DNA of 64,000 bases from Rhizophagus clarus (lineage: Eukaryota > Glomeromycota > Glomeromycetes > Glomerales > Glomeraceae), in the NCBI GenBank assembly GCA_015698045.1, contig BLAL01000259.1, forward strand, positions 1,116,001-1,180,000, written 5' to 3'. A program made the translations under genes and the position numbers. Shown here one piece after another: positions 46,489 through 58,800 of the stretch. Below the pieces are notes generated by a model. That model searched no databases. It was not told where the DNA came from and saw only the letters and a list, made by a program, of their open reading frames with translations. How positions within the stretch are numbered: the first letter of the stretch is position 1; each line of letters opens with the position of its first letter.

Positions 46489-46785
46489 ACACAATTTCTA
46501 CACATGGCAATAATACCTCTTCTACCCGTTTTCGTAGTCGCTGCAATAAAGTTTATAATTTTGGACCTCCCTTAACGTCGTTAGTATTTACACAACCCAA
46601 CCTTGATATTAGAAATTGGGTACAATTTACTATTTCAAACTTTTTACATTCAGGTTTATGGTCACATCATAGAAATAATTTGGATTTAGGGTTTAACAAT
46701 ATATTTGATTTGTATAAATTTTCTGATTTTTGTCATTCTTCTAAATTGTTTATAATGTCAAAATTTATTTTTGCTACCACCTGTT
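46489..46785 (+). pseudogene. Open coding remnant, family unknown
   Basis: About 95 codons are open without a start codon, ending at a TGA near 46785. They read NTSSTRFRSRCNKVYNFGPP, FTQPNLDIRNWVQFTISNFL, HSGLWSHHRNNLDLGFNNIF. The amino-acid composition is protein-like. It could be an exon or a fragment of a retroelement-type ORF. I do not recognise it. Confidence 0.4.
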
Positions 46786-47939
46786 GACTTAGCACCTTTT
46801 AGATAGGTACCCGGTCACTTATGTGGCTTTATATGGTTTTTTTTAGTTATCAGTATGGTTCCCAATATTGGTTCATTAGGATACTTACTGTATTTGGGTC
46901 ACTACCTGCAAAAAAAAAAAAAAAAATTATATCGCGATAAATTTATTTATTTTAACTTTAGAAACACACATTTAAATTTACTCGTTTGCATAATTATTCT
47001 AGTTATTTTTGTTTTCCAAACACTTTTATATATCGTGTTAGACGATGATTTTTGGGTTATATTTTCTTTTAGTGAAACGTATGTAATAAAAATATTTTTT
47101 TTCCCATGGTTATACAAGATTGTCTATTATAATTATTGGAAGTGGTATTGGAAGCATTGGAAGCATTGGAAACGTAGATGATCTTCAATAGTCAATTCCT
47201 GGAATCTTCCAATGCATATGACCTATTGGAAGATCGAAATCTTCTAATACTTCCAAATCTTTCATAGGTCTTCCAATTCCGATGAAAAGCCCTGTAGCAC
47301 TGAATATGGAAAAATATCTTGTAGTATAGTGTAAAATATAGTACGACTTTATAAACTAGTATATATGTCTTGTACTTGTGAATTTTTTATCATACATATG
47401 TACTTATAATAATAGTACCTATAGTATGATTTAATTGCCGATCCACATATGATGGGATGAAAATTGATATGATCGATGAATAATATTATTTTCTGTATCA
47501 CGCGTTCCCCAACTAACACCTCATTAAATAATGTCAAAACCACACTTTACTCCTGAAAACCTTATGGCTACAGGTGACTGGTTACAGAACCTTACTAACG
47601 GTACTTTTCTGCGAGTTTAGTACTTTCTAGAACTGAGCACTTCAAAAACACTCATTTATTTATTATCTTTATTAGCAGTTTAGCAATAATATGCACTATT
47701 CGTATATAAAATACAAGTTAATAAAGCAAAAAAAAAAAAAACAAAAAGAAAGAACAAAAGAGAAGTGCGTGTTAGGAACATTCTCACTGAATAAATAGAA
47801 TGAATAAAAAACTCCTACTCATATAAATCCGACCCATCTCAGTGACATTCCTATAAGCAAAAATAAAATAGAACACTTCAATATATATTTAAAAAGTTTA
47901 TATAATTAAACAAACATCATAAAAATCTCACATACCTTT
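46786..47939. other. Intergenic with a GGAAG/CTTCC foldback
   Basis: About 47136-47275 contains TTGGAAGCATTGGAAGCATT followed by inverted CTTCCAATGC and TATTGGAAGA...TCTTCCAATTC modules, a likely small foldback element. Otherwise no gene. Confidence 0.4.
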
Positions 47940-47951
47940 AAGTCCGGATCA

Positions 47952-48098
47952 TTTTGGCCGGCATTTTTATAAAATAAAAGTAAATAGAAACGTCAGGAAC
48001 GTTCCTTATATTCCTTACTCGTCCCCTTCCCATTACTTGTAAGACCTATTCATCTTGGCCGGCATTTCTTACAAAATAAAAGTAAACAGAAACGTTAG
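47952..48098 (+). repeat. Direct repeat, two units about 100 bp apart
   Basis: GGCCGGCATTT followed by AAAATAAAAGTAAA(T/C)AGAAACGT occurs at about 47957-47992 and 48057-48093, about 88% alike. Confidence 0.65.
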
Positions 48099-49328
48099 AA
48101 AATAGAAATGTTTCTCCCTTCCATTACAGCATTACCTCATTTACTTGTAAGTCCAGCCTTTAAAACAATTCGAAGTAATGTCCATAATGTTTTTTTAAAA
48201 AAGAAACTAAAGAAAAAATTAGAAAAGAACGTTAGCAACACCCTTAAAATCAATTCCACTTCAAACTTAAAGAATTAGAAGCAAAAATGGAACATACTCA
48301 AAACTCATTATATAGTATATCGCTAAAGGAATTCGTCAATTATGTAATTTGTTTAAATTAACGTGGCCTGTCGTAAGTGTTGCAATTACTTGCAAGTTGC
48401 AACCTATGTGTCGTAATATTATACGTCTTGCAACTCCGTATTGTAAGTTTGATTTACGATTCCACTACAGTTGCAACCTAAGTTGCATTCCAAAATGTCG
48501 TAATTATTATTTACGGCCAGCAAGCTTAGTTTACATCATAAACTAAATTTCTTTGTGCTATTGTAAACTTTTTTATACTTCTTGTAACACGTGTATAACC
48601 TGTATGACACCAGATGTAGTAACACGTGATAGAGGGGTGAATATACTATCGCGGAAATTTCGGGTGTCACATAGCTTATAAGTTAGAATGATCCGATCTC
48701 GTGATAACTCACAGCAAAGATTCCCGTAAAAATGTTTTAGTTTTAGCTCGTGTGAAGCGCGATCATTTGATGCACTTTATTTTATGTAATAAGTTCTGAT
48801 CCTTAGAGCGAAATTACAATAATTAATTGTTAAGACAGAAATGTGTTCTCATATATAACGTATTAACGTTCTTTCAAGATGACCTTGTTACTAAAATCGA
48901 TGTAAAATCTTTAAAACGTTTGCATGAAGGTATTCAATATAGAGATCAATATTGAATGGTTGGCTGCCATTGTGCCACTGCGTGACACATGAGAACAATC
49001 ATTCATTAATGATGAGCCTTACGTGGTCATGATAAATTAGGCATCATATGTTAAAGCAAATTTGGGATTAATTGATAATTCCAACAATTGCTCTCTTTTT
49101 CTTATTGTTTTTTTTTTACAAATGCAATGCGCATGAAATCCAGCAATAAATGATACTATCCGACAATAAATGACGTAACATGCCATGAATACCGGATATT
49201 CAACTTTGATACAAATAATTTTACTTCAAAATTGGCAAAAGATTCACATTCACAATTTGTGAATAAAAACTTTATTATTATTGTACATAGGAACATAGAA
49301 TATATGTTATATATGCTATCATAAATAC
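48099..49328. other. Intergenic
   Basis: Several GTTGCAAC-type short palindromes at about 48390-48490. No gene. Confidence 0.35.
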
Positions 49329-50687
49329 TCACTTATTATAAGAAGTAGATTGAATTTGAAGATGACCAGGACGACGTAATGATACTATTGGATAAAGTTT
49401 TGATGATGGCACAATTAAATCTTTATACTTTATACCATTGACTGTAAAAGCACAAGTTCTTTCATTCATATTTAAATGAACGGTAATAATTGAATTATCT
49501 CCAAATGGTTCACAATATTTTGAATTAAAATAATTACCATTACAATCTATTCCAAATATTTTAGAATTCTCCATTACATCAATATTATAATTAAAATCCT
49601 CCGATGCACACACTCCAACCCAAGTATAACCATTTTTCTTAACGATAATGTTCCACTCAACTACCCCTTTATCTTCTAATCCTATTTTAGCTTTAACAGA
49701 TTGTCGTGAAATACATTCTGCAATTACAGATTTATCATTATCCTTAATAAGAAGTCTTGATCCACATGCTGACTTATCCCAAACATAAGTGAATTCATAT
49801 AAACATGGTATTCCACGAGTATTACTTAAAACTGTGCTAGATCGATAAACAGTTACAGTTGGAGTAATTTCCAATGGCTCAATTATATCAGTTATTATTT
49901 GTTCTTTGATTCGTTTGAAATCAATAAGTTTAACCAAAACTTCCAAATCTTGGGCAACTTTTTGACGATTGGTAATTGATTTATTTTTTACTTTGATTGA
50001 ATTTTCTAATTGTTCTAAAGTTGGCAACAACTTCAATAAAGTTTTACACGTATTATTAGAAATTTTTTTTGATACAAGGATAGCACAATAACGAAAAACT
50101 TCATATTCAGGAGTCGCAAAAGGTTTCTTCTTTTTATGTGTACAAGATAAAAGATATTGAAGGGCACCAATAGATAATCGACCAAATTCAATGGTATTTA
50201 ATGGAGTAGTTGCTAATGTTTCAACCAATAGATTAAGGAGAATATTGTCTTCTGACAATATCATTGTATCTACAGCTTTAGATAACAATTCAGGAGAATA
50301 ATTATCTTTATAATTATCTTCTATGGTATTTTTAACAGTACTAATTATAAATTCTTGAAGCTTTAATAATTGAAAATAATCTGCAGCATTAAAAGCTTCA
50401 ATTATATTATCTTTAGTTAAAGATTCTTTTTCAATTGACCCAATATAAGCATATTCCAATATAATTTTCATTCCTGAAGAATTAATTGTTGGAAGAGTTA
50501 TTTGACTTTCATAACTTTCTTTCATTCCATTATAAAGTAATCCATCAAATACTTCTGACCTTGCTGCTAAAATTACCCTAGATGCGTATAATTTCTCTTC
50601 ATCTTCGCATATAATTTCTATATCACTGTACTTTGGATTGTTAATTAATAATCTTAAATCTTGTTCTAATGAACATCCTCTCGTCAT
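49329..50687 (-). CDS. BTB-BACK-SPRY domain protein (copy 5)
   Basis: Single exon, 452 residues, far from the 1-19 kb cluster. BTB is at about 15-125 (NNPKYSDIEIICEDEEKLYA, RVILAARSEVFDGLLYNGMK, YAYIGSIEKESLTKDNIIEA). BACK-like region to about 300 (FGRLSIGALQYLLSCTHKKK). SPRY-like C-terminal part (YTWVGVCASEDFNYN, FGDNSIITVHLNMNERTCAF, NGIKYKD, PSSKLYPIVSLRRPG). Compared with the other copies the SPRY part is shortened at the PEV..WNNLPSKLYP stretch (KDLIVPSSKLYP). An A11 run lies about ten bases before the ATG on the coding strand. No TATA box obvious. Likely Cul3-type adaptor by family; substrate unknown. Confidence 0.86.
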   Translation of the reverse strand: MTRGCSLEQDLRLLINNPKYSDIEIICEDEEKLYASRVILAARSEVFDGLLYNGMKESYESQITLPTINSSGMKIILEYAYIGSIEKESLTKDNIIEAFNAADYFQLLKLQEFIISTVKNTIEDNYKDNYSPELLSKAVDTMILSEDNILLNLLVETLATTPLNTIEFGRLSIGALQYLLSCTHKKKKPFATPEYEVFRYCAILVSKKISNNTCKTLLKLLPTLEQLENSIKVKNKSITNRQKVAQDLEVLVKLIDFKRIKEQIITDIIEPLEITPTVTVYRSSTVLSNTRGIPCLYEFTYVWDKSACGSRLLIKDNDKSVIAECISRQSVKAKIGLEDKGVVEWNIIVKKNGYTWVGVCASEDFNYNIDVMENSKIFGIDCNGNYFNSKYCEPFGDNSIITVHLNMNERTCAFTVNGIKYKDLIVPSSKLYPIVSLRRPGHLQIQSTSYNK

Positions 50688-51906
50688 TTTAGAGATTTTT
50701 TTTTTTCAAGATAATGTATGACATGGTTTTAAATTTAGAGATATTCAGGTATCAGATCATTTAATTGACAAATCTTACCTGATCCGATTTAATCCGGCAT
50801 TATCATGTTCTGTTGTATTTGATAATCTTAATTCGATTGGAGAGCTCAGCCAAAAAATAATTTGTGACCAAAGTTATAACTATTTTTGTTAAAAAATAAC
50901 TGACTTATTACGTCTAATAATGAGCATTCTCCGTTATTGGTTAGGATCCAATAACAAATATAAATAACCGTGAATTCTTATATCAAAATTTCCTTAACTA
51001 ATTATTTTTGAACAACATAGTAGAATAAACGTGAAAATATTATAATGAGTATCTCAATTGAAATTTGAATCCTTAGTTGAAACATTTTTTTTTTTTAAAA
51101 AAAAATAAATAAATAAATAAATGAATGAATAAATAAAATTATATACAATAATATAACTGGAAATTAATATTAATAAAAAAATTTCCAGTTCTTTTTTTGT
51201 CCGTTAAAGATGATGATTAACGTTAATTGAAATACCGGTTTTGTTCTCATATATTATATATATATTATATAATATGAAAATAATTGACCGATGAATTACG
51301 ATTTCCAGTTTCAAGAACTAGATTCATCATCGTTAACGTCGATTATCACGATTGAATGGTTTAACTTGATTGTATTCCTATCATTAATTCCAAAAGGGAA
51401 CGATATCCAAAAAAAAAAAAAATAAATAAAATAAAAATAAAAATAAATTATAGAAAATAATGACAGAAAATAAACTTTTATAGTTAGTTTTGTAAACTTG
51501 CAGAAAAAATAGCCACAAAAATTAAACTATTCGAAAAATCAAATAAAATTTAGAAATTCAATAATAATTAATCCATTACCTTATTATAAGTTTCGAAGTA
51601 TTATATTATATCTTAATTTTTTTTTATTTTTAGTCTTATGATAATAATAATAAATAATAAATAATTGATAATAATAAATTACTAATTTATATTCTTAATT
51701 AAAACGTTAATTATTATAATAAAAAAAAATAGAGGTTAAATAATTTCTTCCATTTGAAAAAATATGAAATTAGGTCTATTTAATTCCATGATATTGTAAT
51801 ATATTTATTATATGATTTACTAATGAGAAACGCGCAGTATTATTATTTCTCTATATTAAAAAAAAAAACGTGTAATATGTATGTATATCTATAATCTACT
51901 TTTGAA
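50688..51906. other. Intergenic
   Basis: Includes T11A10 at about 51087-51108 and (AAAT)n-type simple sequence. No gene. Confidence 0.35.
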
Positions 51907-52942
51907 TTAATTGTTTTTCTTTACTGTCAATGATGATAAAGCTAATGAACATTTTCCATAATTTTCTTTCACTCCAGTTAAAATTTTTTCAAATCTTTTT
52001 ATTTCTCCTTCATCCAATTGTTTTTTCTCAATAACTTTCATATCTTCCCATAATTCTTTTAAATATTTCTGATATGCATCAAAATATTCTTTTGTGGTTG
52101 AAAAACTTTTAGCAAAATTTTCCAATTCCAAATTTAAATCCAATAAACGTTTTTTAGATATTGCAATTTTCTGTAAATCTTGTTCAAACGCGTCCTTGTC
52201 CTTATTATCAAATTTTTTGAAATTTGTAATCATGTATAACAAATTGGCAAAAGGATATTCCAAAGGATGTTCATAATAATTAATCGCATCTTCAATCTTA
52301 TATTTTATTTGATTAATTTCATAAAATATAAGATCACTATATCTTCTTAATAATAAAGTACTATTTAACGCTATATCAATTTCATTTTGTATACCCATCA
52401 AATCATCAATTAAAATTTTTAATGAATTAATGATAACAAAATCATCCAAATCAATTTTTTTCCCGAAAAATAATGAATGATAAATTTTAATCAAAACATT
52501 TTGAGAATTGGTTGAATTTGTAAAATTTGTAATATTCATGGAATCTTCATTTAATTTGATTATAATCGGTGTTGATTTATAATAATTATATCTAAGTATT
52601 TTGTTGATATTTTGTTCCAAATTTGCAAAAAATTTCAGACTTTTTATAAAGATTGACGTATACGATCGATGTGCTGTATAATAATGTTTTAAAAATTCCC
52701 CGTGATTATTTACGAGATTCTGTTCTAAAGTTCTAAATGAATCTGATTTATCTGATTTTCGTAATAAATACCTTATAGTTGCATAATACATAGGTATACG
52801 TTTAGACGCTATTAATTATAAAAAAATTATTAAATTTAATAAAAAAAAAAAAAATTTTTTTTTTTCCAAATTTTTTTTTTCTTTAAAAAAAAAAACGTAT
52901 TATATATTTTTTTTTTTTCTTAAAAAAAAACGTATTTATTTA

Positions 52943-52973
<31 letters not shown>

Positions 52974-53646
52974 TTATTATTTTCTAACGTGAAAATCGAA
53001 CAAAATAATTTTAATTAATCTTACATGTCAAAAAATCCATTGAAACTATTTTATTCCCCAGTATTTCAACGGAATTTATAAATTCATTGACGCAAAATGA
53101 ATATGCTTGTGGTGATAGCTATAAATATGGTAAAATTTTATTTTTTTTTAAAATTTAATTTTTTTTTTTTTTTTTTTCGAAATTTAATAATAACGATAAT
53201 AAATAAATAAATAAATAAATATATAAATATATTAATTAATATTAATATATTTTTTTTTATAGCATACCACAAATTCATTATTTTGATGAAGACCATTTCC
53301 CTATAAAAAAAAAAAAAAAAAAATTTTATTAAAAAAAAAAAAAAAATTGATAATCCTTATTTTGCATTCCTCGTTTAAATGAAAAATTTATATTATGTCT
53401 CATTTTCGTCCAATATCTCTCGTCTAATATATTATCACAAATAATAATAATAATTTTTTTTACCTTCGATATATTATCTACTACTAAAAAAAAAATTACA
53501 AAAATTATAATTATAAATAATAAACAAATAAAATCGGTCCCTATGGACTTTTCTATTCCTCTCCTATTTATATCATTTCTATGTGAGTGGATACGCGATG
53601 GTCTTGATTTTGTTGATTTTCGATCTCTATAATTTTTTTGAGGCAT
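51907..53646 (-). CDS. Unknown single-pass membrane protein with long helical region (4 exons)
   Basis: Exons in transcript order: 53646-53464, 53300-53268 (33 nt), 53118-53025, 52808-51907. All three introns are GT-AG and every junction is in phase, giving 403 residues. The N-terminus is basic (MPQKNYRDRKSTKSRPSRIH), followed by one hydrophobic helix at about 39-56 (FICLLFIIIIFVIFFLVV), as in a type II anchor. The middle spans SPQAYSFCVNEFINSVEILG. The last 300 residues are mostly predicted helix with Lys/Glu/Asn-rich, coiled-coil-like character (LLDLNLELENFAKSF, EYFDAYQKYLKELWEDM). I recognise no family. The longest exon alone could be translated from its internal ATG at 52791, but the phased upstream exons argue for the longer protein. 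Introns are almost pure A/T homopolymers. Confidence 0.6.
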
Positions 53647-54859
53647 TGTTATTTTAATTTATTTTCAAACCTCAAAAAAAAAAAAAAAAAATTTCTTTAT
53701 TTTTTTTATCAAGAAAAAAAAAAAAAAAAAAAAAAAAATCCAGAGTGGCGTTTTCTGAAACTTATTTTTTTTTATTCGATAGATTCGTTTTTATATAAAT
53801 ATTACAAATGTTGTAAATCATGTCCAAATTGTATTAGTAGGACCACAAATTTTTTTTTATTATTTTTTTTTTTATTTGTGTACATTACTTACGAATTTCA
53901 AAGTACCACAGCTGTGAGAGAACATTCAAATTATGCTTTTTCGGAATTCTTTAATTTGATTATGCATGCCTTTTACAACCTATTTTTTTTACTTTCAAAT
54001 ATGTTTTATTTTTTTCTTATGACTTAAAAAAAACATTAAAGAAAGACAAAAAAAGGATTATGTACAATAATGATGACTAATATAATATTATTATCCAAAT
54101 TTTGTAAAAAAAAAGAATTTTTTTTTTTTTCATTATTCTTCATTTTTTTACTTTTACTTCACCCTTAATTTTTTTTTTTTTAAAAAAAAAAAAATTCTTT
54201 TTTTGTAAATTCATATACCCGCTGTCCGTTTAAAAAAAAAAAAAAAAAAAAAGAATTTTGTCATTATGCTCTAATTGATACAGTAATAACCTTTAATGGT
54301 CGCATTTAAAAAAAAAAATTCTCACGTAGAAACAAAAAAAAATCACACATTTGCTATTTATGACATTAGAAATTATTATTATACATTATACATTATCCAT
54401 TATTCATTATTTTTATATATATATATATTTATATCTATATATATGCTCTCATTCGTGGAATTTTTATTCCGTACTTTTTTTTTTATGCATTGTATAATTA
54501 TCAACTTTTTGGGATAAATCAAAAACTGGTACCTCTTATATCACGGGTTTTCCCTTAACGAATGGTATAACAAGGAAATATCTTTCCTTATTCTCTCATT
54601 CGTGGTAATTTTTATTCCGCTTTTTTATTTGTTTATTTTTGGATAAAAAAAATTCGGTGCTTAGATCACGTGGTTTCCCTTGACGAATAAGAAAAAGAAA
54701 ATTAGAACAGCATACATAGTAATTTCTGCAAAACATTTATTACATTGCCGAATGTAGTTTAAACGGCGCAGCATCCTTATTTTCTTCCCCTATTTGTCCT
54801 ACAAATAACTAATAATTTTCTTAACCAACGAAAATTCAGGATTTTTTATATCGTCATAT

Positions 54860-54900
<41 letters not shown>

Positions 54901-55157
54901 TTATTTTTTTTTTTAAAATTTTCTTAATTGATTTTCAAGCTATTAAAATATGTTACAATATTATAAAATGAAAGTTGATTATAAATTTAAGTATATATAA
55001 AAAAAAGACTTCAAATACATTATACATAACCATTGTTATTTTAACTTACGTAAAATTATTTTTTTTTTTTTTAAAATCACGTAATGTAAATCTTTGTAAT
55101 TTTTAAACCACTAAAAAATACAATAATAATAAATTTTTTAACGAAAATCATTAATTA
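53647..55157. other. Intergenic, homopolymer-rich, with a 110-bp direct repeat
   Basis: Very rich in T/A runs, including T and A tracts at 54168-54194 and about 37 T at 54862-54899. CTCTCATTCGTGG..TTTTTATTCCG through ATCACG(G/T)G..TTTCCCTT(A/G)ACGAAT occurs at about 54447-54563 and again at 54592-54689, a diverged tandem duplication. No gene. Confidence 0.5.
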
Positions 55158-57273
55158 TTATTTACGTAAAAAAAAAAAATTAACTACGGAATTAAACCAA
55201 AAATCTCGGATGAAAGTTATAATCCAAGAAAACAAAGCATAAAAATTTAAAAAATCTTTTATTAATGCAGTCCCCCATTGGGACCTCAAGTCAACAATCC
55301 AATTAACCACCATTTGCATACGCCCTTTTGCGGATCGTATCCTCAAAAGTTCATATCTTTCCTCATCTTTAATGGGTAAAAGTAAAGCCGCATAAAATGA
55401 AAAATCGGCCGCATTTTCCGGAATTTCACCTAATGAGGTTGCTAAATCATGAATATGGGACATCAATGAAACCAGTTCATTACCGTGAATAAATTCACGT
55501 GCCATATTTATTAGTTGTGATGTGGTTAACTCATGAATTGAAATAGTAGATGAATGATTCCCTACATTGTCAATTATTTTTCCTTCTTCTTCAGGTTCAT
55601 CATGTATAATTTGAACTTTTGCAATTTCAAAGCCATCTCTCGTTCCACCACTTGATAATATTTTAAATCGATCCGTGGCTATAGCTTGAAATCTTATATT
55701 CCTTTCATCATTAAAATCAATTTGTTTTATTTCCATGAGAGTTCCGTACTCACATCTACTTGAAAGCAGCATACCAAATTTGTTACGATAACGAGAATGT
55801 AAACATGATCTAATAAGTAAATGATATTTCATTTCCGTAACGTTAAAAGTATATGTCATCTTAGGAAAAACTAAATGTCCATCATAAATCGGCATTTCTT
55901 CAAGCAATCTTTTTTCAGCGTCTAATTTTCTCTTTTCCGAAATTAACGCATCATTCCGTTCAAATGGATGTTCATAAAGATATTTAGTATTTGATAATTC
56001 TGTTCTGCAATGCTTTAAAGGGCATTGATCATATATGCTTAAATGATAAAATATACACTCTTTACAAAATGTATGTCCACATGCTGTGGTTAAAGGATAA
56101 ATACAAGATTCGTTACAAAGATGACACATCTTGTTAAATAACATAAGTTCTCTAACATAATTAAGATCAAATTGAATTCTTTCATCTTGAAAATCATCAT
56201 CAGATTCTAAGCAAAGACTCTCCGCCCATCTATGAAGAACGTCACAATCAGTTTCGATCACCGATAAATTAATTAATTTTGGAAATGATGCTTCAAGAAG
56301 TGGTGAAATAATATCTACTGTGATGTTGTAACATTTCTTAAATCTTAAAATTTCAAGATTATGACAAGCGGCCAATCCATCTAAAGAATAACAACCTTGA
56401 AAATTTGCGCAAATAAACTCGATGCATCTTAAAGAATGTGCTTGAGATTTTAAAGCATCAATAACATCTTGTGTTGAAGTAAGATATATATTTTGAAATG
56501 ATTGTAATGCTTCTTGTTCTGTTATAAATTTGGCCACGTCAATAGAACCACTTTCATTAAACCTCCCAACATCTTTCATTAAAACGCCAAAGTGTTCCTA
56601 AAAAAAAAAAAAAAAAAAAAAAACTTTGGTTATTAACCTATTCAATCATAATTAATTATATATTATCTAAATTACTAACCACTCTTTTACAATTTTTTGC
56701 GAGGAGATCAAAAAATCGAGGTACATGTAAATCTACCCATATTCTGTTTACGTTTGAAATCAAATATCCCTGTACGGACTGTACGTAAAACATTGGATTA
56801 GATTCTGGCATAATGTATAATGTTCTTTGTAATTTCTTACATGATTTATTATTAAATAATTTTAATAAGGTTTTCATTATTAATTCAGATAAATTATCGT
56901 CATTAGGAGCACTTTTTTCTTGTACCCATAGATATACGCATGAAATGAATGTACGATAATGAAGGTGTTTATGATATATTTCATAATTAAATAATGGTTT
57001 ATCAAAGATAACAGGTAGATTAACTCCATTATTTCTCAAATCTTCTCTGGTTTCCTCGTCTAAACATGTTAAATATGTATCAATGATTTTATAAGAATTG
57101 GGATTTTTTGAAAAGGCATTTGAATAATAAAATGGTTTCGACCAAAGAGTTCCGACTATATTTGAACACCAATCTCGACTCACAAGAAGACATGAAAATA
57201 ATGTGCTTAATCCATTATGTCCTGTATCAAGATAATTAAAAACTTCCTGAAGTACTTCTGCAGGGAGAAACAT
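55158..57273 (-). CDS. F-box / leucine-rich / RING / LON-like domain protein (2 exons)
   Basis: Exon 1 57273-56680, intron 56679-56598 (GTTAGT...AG), exon 2 56597-55158; 677 residues. An F-box is at about residues 2-50 (LPAEVLQEVFNYLD, LFSCLLVSRDWCSNIVGTLW, SKPF). A leucine-rich region crosses the splice junction (HSLRCIEFICANFQG, CHNLEILRFKKC, FPKLINLSV). A RING-type finger is at about 356-395 (CHLC, ACGHTFCKEC, QCPLKHC) with last pair C-x4-C, where x2 is usual. A LON-substrate-binding-like domain is at about 420-620 (KYHLLIRSCLHSRY, NKFGMLL, YGTLMEI, FQAIATDRFKIL, DFSFYAALLLPIKDEERYEL). RING plus LON is known from LONRF-type E3 ligases. Adding an F-box and leucine-rich part would join an SCF adaptor to a RING E3. 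Two genes are possible but less likely, since both exons are in phase and the leucine-rich region continues across the intron. Confidence 0.78.
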
Positions 57274-58800
57274 TTTTTTTTTCGTTGTTGTTTTTTTTTA
57301 TTATATTAAAATTAACATTAAAATAAATAATAAATCAGTGTTATAAGAAGTCACGAATTTTTAAATTCGTTACTTCTTATAGACACTGTTTGTTTTAAAT
57401 AAAAAAAAAAGTATGACACTCTCCCTAAAATTTTTTTTTAAAAAAAAGCAAATGCGTGAATTAAAAATACTTTTTTTAATAATTTTATCGTCAAATCACT
57501 TGATAAGATAGTAAATGAAACCTTTCAGGATGTGATTTACCATTCCGTACGAAACTACCCGATTCCAATCATTTGATCTACTTTCTAATCTGTTCCTTTG
57601 TTCCAAGTCCGGATTTCCGACTCCCGAGTAGCCTTCCCTATGTTATTCTTAAATTAAATGGTAAATAGAATAAGCTATCTCTCATCTTATTACGGAAAAG
57701 ATTTCCTATCAAAGAGATATGCAGAGAAATGAAAAATGTTTTCACAACGATAACCTAAATTATTACGAATGTAAAAGTATTATTATTTTATATTATGTTT
57801 CTTTCGATTTTCTATCTATTTTAAACTGAATCAAAAAAAGATAACCTGCTCCTGTTTTTCTTTTTTTTTTTTGAATTTAGTTTGTCACATGTGCATTAAT
57901 TCTAATCTTATTATTATTATTATTATTAAAATTTAACGTACAGTACGTATTCATTACCGAAGTTCAATTCTCTTAAATAATAAATAGGTTTCATGTCTGT
58001 TTTTTTTACGGGAAACAGATTTTAAAGTTTTTTTCTTTTTACTTTTTATTTTTTTCTCTTTTCTTTTAAAAAGCAAATTTTGGGGGGAAAGTTTAAATAA
58101 CGATCACTTCGTTTAAAGTACATTCATTTATAATAATAAAATTAGTAAATCCATCACATAACCTGCAGAGTGATACCCAGTTTAGAAAGAAATTAAGTTT
58201 TGGTGGTTAAGATAATTGATAGAGATTACGGCAAAAATATTCTCCTTACTCTTATACAACTTTGATAAGAAAAAAAAAAAAAGGAATCTAGAAAAAGAAT
58301 AAAAGAAAAATTGTTTACTATTCCATTTTTTTTTTTTTTTTTTTTTTTTTAAACAATGGCCAACAGGATTAAATCGCATAGGATCATCTCATATGAATAA
58401 ACCTAACATAATAATTCGAAACCGCAGTAATGCACGAATTTAATAATTACTGACGCACGATATGATGCATAATTGTAAAAAAAAAAATACTTATATAAAT
58501 CTTAATAATTGATCATAAATATTAAAAGTTCAATTAAATGTTAAAAAAAAAAAAAATAAATAAAAATTCTTAAAAATACATCTACATACATACAATCGAA
58601 AAGAAAAAAAAACGAAAATTTTCACGGTTAAAAAAAAAAAAATAATAATAATAAAATTAACGACGATAAGGCATAATTTAATTTTCTGATTTTTTTTTTT
58701 ACTAACACAAATAAATCTATAAGCATAAAAAAGAATAATAAATAATCTTAAATTTTAATTAATAATAAAACACTTAAACGTTATAATCTCTGGATTTTTT
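57274..58800. other. Intergenic
   Basis: No gene. T/A homopolymers at 57431-57447 and about 58326-58351; a (TTA)n run near 57909-57927. Contains the 3' flank of the MATA-HMG gene and the upstream region of the F-box/RING gene. Confidence 0.35.

Noticed and set aside
47349..47543. Minus-strand 64-codon frame as a gene
   Set aside because: Short, no domain, no upstream signal, located between repeats.
53329..53463. Coding continuation after exon 1 of the four-exon unknown gene
   Set aside because: The frame runs into homopolymer with no donor site afterwards, whereas a GT donor after codon 61 joins in phase to the 33-nt exon.
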